A stretch of DNA of 64,000 bases from Antedon mediterranea (lineage: Eukaryota; Echinodermata; Crinoidea; Comatulida; Antedonidae), in assembly GCF_964355755.1 (NCBI RefSeq), contig NC_092671.1:40069304-40133303 (forward strand). The letters run 5' to 3'. How positions within the stretch are numbered: the first letter of the stretch is position 1; each line of letters starts with the position of its first letter. This document shows positions 56,438 through 64,000 of this stretch, one piece after another. Under the pieces are notes generated by a model. That model was not told the origin of the DNA, made no database searches, and saw only the letters and a program-made list of their open reading frames with translations. The position numbers and the translations under genes are program-made.

Positions 56438-56577
56438 AAGCTCTGTTTACACTATCAAACTAGTTTGACAAAAAAAGTGTGATATGCCTAAATATGGTAG
56501 TGATATGTCCATACAGTATATGGGCACATCACATTTTTTTGTCGCATAAAGTTTGATAGTGTAGACAGAGAGCTTTA
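56438..56577. mobile_element. Foldback MITE family A, copy 14
   Basis: Copy with a duplicated AGAG at the right tip (GACAGAGAGCTTTA); downstream of GSKIP. Confidence 0.8.
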
Positions 56578-56934
56578 GTTGTGGTAGAGTTGTTTTCCAG
56601 GCCCCTGATTATTTTTAGAATTATTTTGGTTAGCCTATTCTGTTATTCAAATGTAAGTTACGTGTTATACATTAGGTTACTGCTTCCGCTCATTGTCTTA
56701 AAAACGCAAATTCAACGACGTGTCTAATTCGCAAGTCCCATGTTGACGACAATTAATCATGTTGGTTTACATTTTCTAAATACACTCATTTTAATATATG
56801 GTAATTCTTTCAACCAAATTATCCCATTTTAAATGGATATTTTATCTGTACGGTTAGTGTGAACATGAATGTTAAGAATATGAACATTTTGCGAGAGTTT
56901 GTTTGCCATCTTGTAAGACGAGTCGCAGTCATTA

Positions 56935-57035
56935 GTACAGTCCTGTTTATTTTTTATTTATATGTAATTTTACTTTCTATGGACCAGAGATTCCGAAATA
57001 AAAGATTGAATGAATAAATGATTGAATGAATGAAT
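56935..57035 (+). repeat. Probable LINE/SINE 3' tail with TGAA units
   Basis: TTTCTATGGACCAGAGATTC then AATAAAAGATTGAATGAATA and several TGAA/ATGA units form a retroposon-like 3' end. The upstream body is not recognisable. Confidence 0.35.
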
Positions 57036-57694
57036 ATGATAATTTGACTTATTATAAATAAGTATATTTCATTCTTTCGTGTATTTACCATTATGTCCAA
57101 TTATTGATTTTTTTAAAATAACAATTGATTTTAATAAGATTTAAACAAAGATCCCTCAGTCATGGTACGGTGTATTATTTTTTTTAGTAAAAAGACGTAT
57201 ACATTTATATTCATTCCTCAGTCCTGTAGTAGATCACGCACGTATAAAGTATATATGGTTATTACATAAATATATCCATCATAATTGCATTATAGGTCAA
57301 AGTAGTACAGTATGCGATGATTACAATATGGTGATATATTTAATATTCCGATCGGCAGAAATAAAAACTCTCGCAATTAATATTACTTCAGTTTAGAGGC
57401 GGATGTTCTGAAATCATTGATTTTATTATTATGAAACTGGGTTACCTCTGTACTGAATTATGAGTAATGCTTTTTAGTGATTATTTTGCATTTCATTCGA
57501 TCATTGACATTCAATGTGTAATACATAATTGCCAAAAGATGCAACTTAAGTCAGATTTGTTTCATTTTATATCATCTGTATATGTATTCAATAATAAGGT
57601 TTACTTTGCGGCATTCTTAGAAGAGAAGGCTCAAATGTGTGACTAATAAAGAGGATTTAGGCGGCTAGGCCTATAATCATACCGGTATCATTTT

Positions 57695-58052
57695 TTGTCA
57701 TCGTCATAATTTAACATCATGATTTAAACGTCGTTATAACCAACATAATATCTTATAACTTTGTGACCACGTCATAATCTATGACAGACATCGTCATAAT
57801 CTAGCTGACAACATACATCGTCATAATCTAACAAGTGCCATTGGCAGACATCGTCATGATCTTACGTCGTTATGCGACATCATCTCATGATTTAGCAACA
57901 GTACAGTATTGCCAAAATCGTCATAATCAACCAAGGCCCACATCGTCATAATCCTAACATCAGTGCAGTGACCGACATCATCATAATCTTAGCTTTATTG
58001 TGACCAATATCGTCATTATCTAACATCATTATAATGAGCGACATCGTAGTCA
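57695..58052 (+). repeat. Cluster of degenerate TCGTCATAATC motifs
   Basis: About ten copies of CATCGTCATAATC or one-to-two-base variants (CGTCATGATC, ATCATCATAATC, CGTCATTATC) occur in about 360 bp at irregular 20-50-bp spacing, often preceded by GACA or ACA and separated by non-repeated sequence. Confidence 0.7.
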
Positions 58053-58315
58053 TGCTTTAATAAAAACCCGTTTTGCCATTCGTTGTTCTTAAGACACGTA
58101 TTATTTATAACCTAATTTCACAATACATATAGTAATTACATATTTGTTGTGACCTGTGTTGACCTCATTGGAAACAGTTCAATATCTCATGATGTTTGCT
58201 TATTCACACCTTCGCATTACAACATGCTCTATATACAGAATGTGCATACATAATGAATAACATTAATGTAGTCATGTGTAAAGATACTTCCCGTTGACCG
58301 ACATCGCTTTATCAA

Positions 58316-58372
58316 TACTAATCGATATCAATAATTTATTGATTAACATAATGAATTATTGATTGATATTAG
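58316..58372. repeat. Hairpin
   Basis: ACTAATCGATATCAATAATT is followed by an imperfect inverted copy ending AATTATTGATTGATATTAGT. It could be a small MITE relic. Confidence 0.5.
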
Positions 58373-58705
58373 TGAAGATGCTCACACCATGTAACTGGTA
58401 ATTTTCCAAATGCTATTTTTTCACAAAACATTTTTTCCCGGATTTTTAGTCGCGTGCAAATGCGATTCTACAGCTTACTATGTTGGTTGGTCACTAACTC
58501 AAATTTGAGCACGCGACTGCAGCCATGCATATAGCCTTGTTGTATTCAAGACTCAGGACCACAATCCAAAACAGGTTTTCGTTTACCTGATCTTGTATAA
58601 AGATGTTTTTAAATAAATAAATGCTTCAGAGTGTACTTTTCTCTTTGATTCGATCCAGTCACTTTCCGAACCAAAGTGAACTCAACCATCCGATGAAAAA
58701 ATATT

Positions 58706-58764
58706 TTCTATATTGATTATAATTTTTTTAAATAATAATAAGACAAATTATAATCAATATAGAA
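58706..58764. repeat. Perfect 20-bp inverted repeat
   Basis: TTCTATATTGATTATAATTT (58706-58725) has a perfect inverted copy at 58745-58764, with a 19-base spacer. Confidence 0.85.
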
Positions 58765-59269
58765 TCGGAATTGGGATCTTTTTAATCGGTTGCTTCTTCT
58801 CTGAGGAATTATTTCTCAGAAAAGCAGCGCCTGATGATACAGTATATTTATTTTTCGAAGATTTCAAATTACAGTTTATTTCAGACTTGCCAAATTTGCC
58901 AATTATTACTGGATATAAGGTTAACGTGCAGTAATGAAAAGTATTACTTTTTTTTAAAGCAGTGATAGAACATTAAAGGTCACGTAACCATATATTTCTC
59001 ATATATAATGTGTGTAGTCCATTATATAAATCCCTATTAACATTTAGATTGTGTATTATGTAATCTTACCATGTTGCTATCAAAGGCCTTCGTCGTTAGT
59101 AAGGCTTACAATTAGTGACAGTCAAGCATTTTTGTATTCATAATCACAAGATCACTAATCTGTAGCAACTATTAGTGTAATGAATTGAAGTGCGTTCATA
59201 TTCTAGATCATAGCTTTCGGTGTAATCAGTAGGATTACGTAAGATAAAGCAGCAGAATGTCAGTATATG

Positions 59270-62200
59270 TTATAGTACTTAAGTACTGTAACATTGTCTG
59301 GTACATATACAGCACACATACTATACTATGAAGTACTGTAACATTGTCTCGTACATACAGCACACATACTATACTATGAAGTACTGTAACATTGTCTGGT
59401 ACATACAACACACATACTATACTATGAAGTACTGTAACATTGTCTGGTACATACAGCACACATACTATACTAAGTACTGTAACATTGTCTGGTACATACA
59501 ACACACATACTATACTATGAAGTACTGTAACAGTGTCTGGTACATACAGCACACATACTATACTATGAAGTACTGTAACAGTGTCTGGTATATATACAGC
59601 ACACATACTATACTATGAAGTACTGTAACAGTGTCTGGTACATACAACACACATACTATACTATGAAGTACTGTAACAGTGTCTGGTACATACAGCACAC
59701 ATACTATACTATGAAGTACTGTAACAGTGTCTGGTATATATACAGCACACATACTATACTATGAAGTACTGTAACAGTGTCTCGTACATACAGCACACAT
59801 ACTATACTATGAAGTACTGTAACATTGTCTCGTACATACAACACACATACTATACTAAGTACTGTAACAGTGTCTGGTACATACAGCACACATACTATAC
59901 TAAGTACTGTAACATTGTCTGGTACATACAGCACACATACTATACTATGAAGTACTGTAACATTGTCTCGTACATACAACACACATACTATACTATGAAG
60001 TACTGTAACATTGTCTCGTACATACAACACACATACTATACTATGAAGTACTGTAACAGTGTCTCGTACATACAGCACACATACTATACTATGAAGTACT
60101 GTAACAGTGTCTCGTACATACAGCACACATACTATACTATGAAGTACTGTAACATTGTCTCGTACATACAACACACATACTATACTAAGTACTGTAACAG
60201 TGTCTGGTACATACAACACACATACTATACTAAGTACTGTAACATTGTCTGGTATATACAGCACACATACTATACTATGAAGTACTGTAACATTGTCTCG
60301 TACATACAACACACATACTATACTAAGTACTGTAACATTGTCTGGTACATACAACACACATACTATACTATGAAGTACTGTAACATTGTCTGGTACATAC
60401 AGCACACATACTATACTATGAAGTACTGTAACAGTGTCTGGTACATACAACACACATACTATACTAAGTACTGTAACATTGTCTGGTACATACAGCACAC
60501 ATACTATACTAAGTACTGTAACATTGTCTGGTACATACAACACACATACTATACTATGAAGTACTGTAACATTGTCTGGTACATACAACACACATACTAT
60601 ACTAAGTACTGTAACATTGTCTGGTATATATACAGCACACATACTATACTATGAAGTACTGTAACATTGTCTCGTACATACAGCACACATACTATACTAT
60701 GAAGTACTGTAACATTGTCTCGTACATACAACACACATACTATACTAAGTACTGTAACATTGTCTGGTATATATACAGCACACATACTATACTATGAAGT
60801 ACTGTAACATTGTCTCGTACATACAGCACACATACTATACTATGAAGTACTGTAACATTGTCTGGTACATACAGCACACATACTATACTATGAAGTACTG
60901 TAACAGTGTCTCGTACATACAACACACATACTATACTAAGTACTGTAACATTGTCTGGTACATACAGCACACATACTATACTATGAAGTACTGTAACATT
61001 GTCTGGTACATACAACACACATACTATACTAAGTACTGTAACATTGTCTGGTATATACAGCACACATACTATACTATGAAGTACTGTAACATTGTCTGGT
61101 ACATACAACACACATACTATACTAAGTACTGTAACATTGTCTGGTACATACAGCACACATACTATACTAAGTACTGTAACATTGTCTGGTACATACAGCA
61201 CACATACTATACTAAGTACTGTAACATTGTCTGGTACATACAACACACATACTATACTAAGTACTGTAACATTGTCTGGTACATACAGCACACATACTAT
61301 ACTATGAAGTACTGTAACATTGTCTCGTACATACAGCACACATACTATACTATGAAGTACTGTAACATTGTCTGGTAAATACAGCACACATACTATACTA
61401 TGAAGTACTGTAACATTGTCTGGTACATACAGCACACATACTATACTAAGTACTGTAACAGTGTCTGGTACATACAGCACACATACTATACTAAGTACTG
61501 TAACATTGTCTGGTACATACAACACACATACTATACTAAGTACTGTAACATTGTCTGGTACATACAGCACACATACTATACTAAGTACTGTAACATTGTC
61601 TGGTACATACAACACACATACTATACTATGAAGTACTGTAACATTGTCTGGTACATACAACACACATACTATACTAAGTACTGTAACATTGTCTGGTACA
61701 TACAGCACACATACTATACTATGAAGTACTGTAACAGTGTCTCGTACATACAACACACATACTATACTATGAAGTACTGTAACATTGTCTGGTACATACA
61801 ACACACATACTATACTAAGTACTGTAACATTGTCTGGTACATACAGCACATATACTATACTATGAAGTACTGTAACATTGTCTGGTACATACAGCACACA
61901 TACTATACTATGAAGTACTGTAACATTGTCTGGTACATACAACACACATACTATACTAAGTACTGTAACATTGTCTGGTACATACAACACACATACTATA
62001 CTAAGTACTGTAACAGTGTCTCGTACATACAGCACACATACTATACTATGAAGTACTGTAACATTGTCTGGTACATACAGCACACATACTATACTATGAA
62101 GTACTGTAACATTGTCTGGTACATACAGCACACATACTATACTATGAAGTACTGTAACATTGTCTGATACATACAGCACACATACTATACTATGAAGTAC

Positions 62201-62843
62201 TGTAACATTGTCTGGTACATACAGCACACATACTATACTATGAAGTACTGTAACAGTGTCTCGTACATACAGCACACATACTATACTATGAAGTACTGTA
62301 ACATTGTCTGGTACATACAGCACACATACTATACTATGAAGTACTGTAACATTGTCTGGTACATACAACACACATACTATACTAAGTACTGTAACATTGT
62401 CTGGTACATACAACACACATACTATACTAAGTACTGTAACATTGTCTGGTACATACAGCACACATACTATACTATGAAGTACTGTAACATTGTCTGGTAC
62501 ATACAGCACACATACTATACTATGAAGTACTGTAACAGTGTCTCGTACATACAGCACACATACTATACTATGAAGTACTGTAACATTGTCTGGTACATAC
62601 AACACACATACTATACTAAGTACTGTAACATTGTCTGGTACATACAGCACACATACTATACTAAGTACTGTAACATTGTCTGGTACATACAACACACATA
62701 CTATACTATGAAGTACTGTAACAGTGTCTCGTACATACAACACACATACTATACTAAGTACTGTAACATTGTCTGGTACATACAGCACACATACTATACT
62801 AAGTACTGTAACATTGTCTGGTACATACAGCACACATACTATA
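59270..62843. repeat. 45/48-bp satellite array, first block
   Basis: Tandem units have core AGTACTGTAACATTGTCTGG followed by TACATACAGCACACATACTA. Two length classes alternate irregularly: 48 bp (ACTATGAAGTACTG) and 45 bp (ACTAAGTACTG), differing by TGA. Four positions vary between copies: ACATTG/ACAGTG, CTGG/CTCG, CAGCAC/CAACAC, and the TGA insertion; rare units carry TATATA. About 75 units. Since both lengths are multiples of 3, long frames persist on both strands (704 codons at 60740-62854 minus; up to 297 on plus). I treat these as satellite by-products, not genes. Confidence 0.95.
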
Positions 62844-63157
62844 TTATATAACACCTATATAAATTCCTGTCATTTGATTGGACGAATGTGGGTCACATGG
62901 CGTGCAATAGTACGCACTATTCAACGATCGTTAAATAGTACTTTTTGAAACATTTTTGTGTACGAAAAAAAAACGTCTAGATGTTATATAAAACAAATAA
63001 TGAATGTTTTGTATTCGTGTAATGGTACAAATAATGGCACTTGGTGAATGATGAAAGTTTATATCAACTCGGCTTTGCCTCGTTGATATAACCTTTCATC
63101 ATTCACCTCGTGCCATTATTTGTACCATTGCACTCATAAACATTCATTATTTGTATA
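62844..63157. mobile_element. Hairpin MITE inserted in the satellite
   Basis: Non-satellite DNA splits the array. Its right part is a long hairpin: arms 62993-63067 and 63082-63155 are inverted copies of about 75 bp (sharing AATGGTACAAATAATGGCAC and TTATATCAAC at the loop side) around the loop TCGGCTTTGCCTC. The left part has CCTGTCATTTGATTGGACGA and GTGGGTCACATGG. TA-rich edges fit a TA-type target. No coding capacity. Confidence 0.65.
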
Positions 63158-64000
63158 CTATGAAGTACTGTAACAGTGTCTGGTACATACAGCACACATA
63201 CTATACTATGAAGTACTGTAACATTGTCTGGTACATACAACACACATACTATACTATGAAGTACTGTAACAGTGTCTCGTACATACAGCACACATACTAT
63301 ACTATGAAGTACTGTAACAGTGTCTCGTACATACAGCACACATACTATACTAAGTACTGTAACATTGTCTGGTACATACAGCACACATACTATACTAAGT
63401 ACTGTAACATTGTCTGGTACATACAGCACACATACTATACTAAGTACTGTAACATTGTCTGGTACATACAACACACATACTATACTATGAAGTACTGTAA
63501 CAGTGTCTGGTACATACAACACACATACTATACTATGAAGTACTGTAACAGTGTCTCGTACATACAGCACACATACTATACTATGAAGTACTGTAACAGT
63601 GTCTGGTACATACAGCACACATACTATACTATGAAGTACTGTAACATTGTCTGGTACATACAGCACACATACTATACTAAGTACTGTAACATTGTCTGGT
63701 ATATACAGCACACATACTATACTATGAAGTACTGTAACATTGTCTGGTACATACAGCACACATACTATACTAAGTACTGTAACAGTGTCTGGTACATACA
63801 GCACACATACTATACTAAGTACTGTAACAGTGTCTGGTATACATACAGCACACATACTATACTATGAAGTACTGTAACATTGTCTCGTACATACAACACA
63901 CATACTATACTAAGTACTGTAACAGTGTCTCGTACATACAGCACACATACTATACTAAGTACTGTAACATTGTCTGGTACATACAGCACACATACTATAC
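63158..64000. repeat. 45/48-bp satellite array, second block (runs off the edge)
   Basis: Same family as 59270-62843, about 18 units, with the same variant positions. It continues beyond the window, so the total array length is unknown. The 250-codon (minus) and 238-codon (plus) frames here are again by-products of the period. Confidence 0.95.

Larger units (their letters stand above)
53308..59270. other. Gene-free interval downstream of GSKIP
   Basis: No coding exon was recognised in 6 kb. Contents seen: GSKIP 3' UTR, a TIR element (54376-55263), a foldback MITE (56438-56577), a LINE-like tail (about 56935-57035), a degenerate TCGTCATAATC cluster (57695-58052), and two hairpins (58316-58372 and 58706-58764). 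TA microsatellites occur at 54237-54252 and about 54963-54977. Confidence 0.6.

Noticed and set aside
60740..62854. 704-codon minus-strand frame (and 297-codon plus-strand frames) as protein genes
   Set aside because: They arise from a 45/48-bp satellite whose period is a multiple of 3 and which is equally open on the opposite strand; there is no flanking gene structure.
1..64000. CRISPR array, operon or prokaryotic element
   Set aside because: The DNA is clearly from an animal nucleus with spliced genes; tandem repeats here lack unique spacers of constant length.

Overview
This window is nuclear DNA from an animal. Its genes have introns with GT/AG boundaries, it is AT-rich, it carries dense invertebrate-type transposon debris, and it shows many short TAGGCCTA-like motifs. 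The gene set and the repeat types suggest a marine invertebrate deuterostome, most likely an echinoderm. That assignment is inference; no species is visible.

Layout, left to right. (1) 131-3330, minus: 5' portion of SND1 (Tudor-SN), running off the left edge. (2) 3535-5380, plus: a complete TMEM216 (ciliary transition-zone protein), head-to-head with SND1 across 204 bp. (3) 7128-8891, minus: an intronless 587-aa reading frame I do not recognise. (4) 10856-25957, minus: complete INCENP (16 coding exons, 1138 aa), the scaffold of the chromosomal passenger complex. Its introns hold an intact non-LTR retrotransposon (14370-17525) with a 2A-like ribosome-skipping motif, a 47-bp minisatellite, a Mutator-like element with about 145-bp inverted termini, a second TIR element abutting it, and a pogo-like MITE expanded by an internal 83-bp repeat. 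(5) 27157-36761, plus: complete COPB1 (22 coding exons, 957 aa), head-to-head with INCENP. (6) 41382-48528, minus: complete R-Ras2-like small GTPase (6 coding exons, 201 aa, CAAX box CVIL), tail-to-tail with COPB1. (7) 52350-53307, plus: complete GSKIP (2 coding exons, 135 aa), head-to-head with RRAS2. (8) 53308-59270: no gene seen, only TE fragments and a degenerate motif cluster. (9) 59270-64000: a 45/48-bp satellite array, broken once by a hairpin MITE, running off the right edge.

Exon phases were followed by hand for SND1, TMEM216, INCENP, COPB1, RRAS2 and GSKIP. All junctions keep frame, and the five complete genes sum to whole codons, which strongly supports the models. The genes are housekeeping genes with separate roles (RNA regulation, cilia, mitosis, COPI transport, GTPase signalling, GSK3/PKA scaffolding) and do not form one pathway. 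The most unusual content is the mobile and repetitive DNA: 14 copies of one foldback MITE; a TE with a 6-bp target duplication that can be verified against a paralogous empty site in the same window; a candidate Helitron/Helentron-like end; and a satellite that stays open for hundreds of codons on both strands. RRAS2 next to COPB1 also matches the human gene neighbourhood as I recall it.
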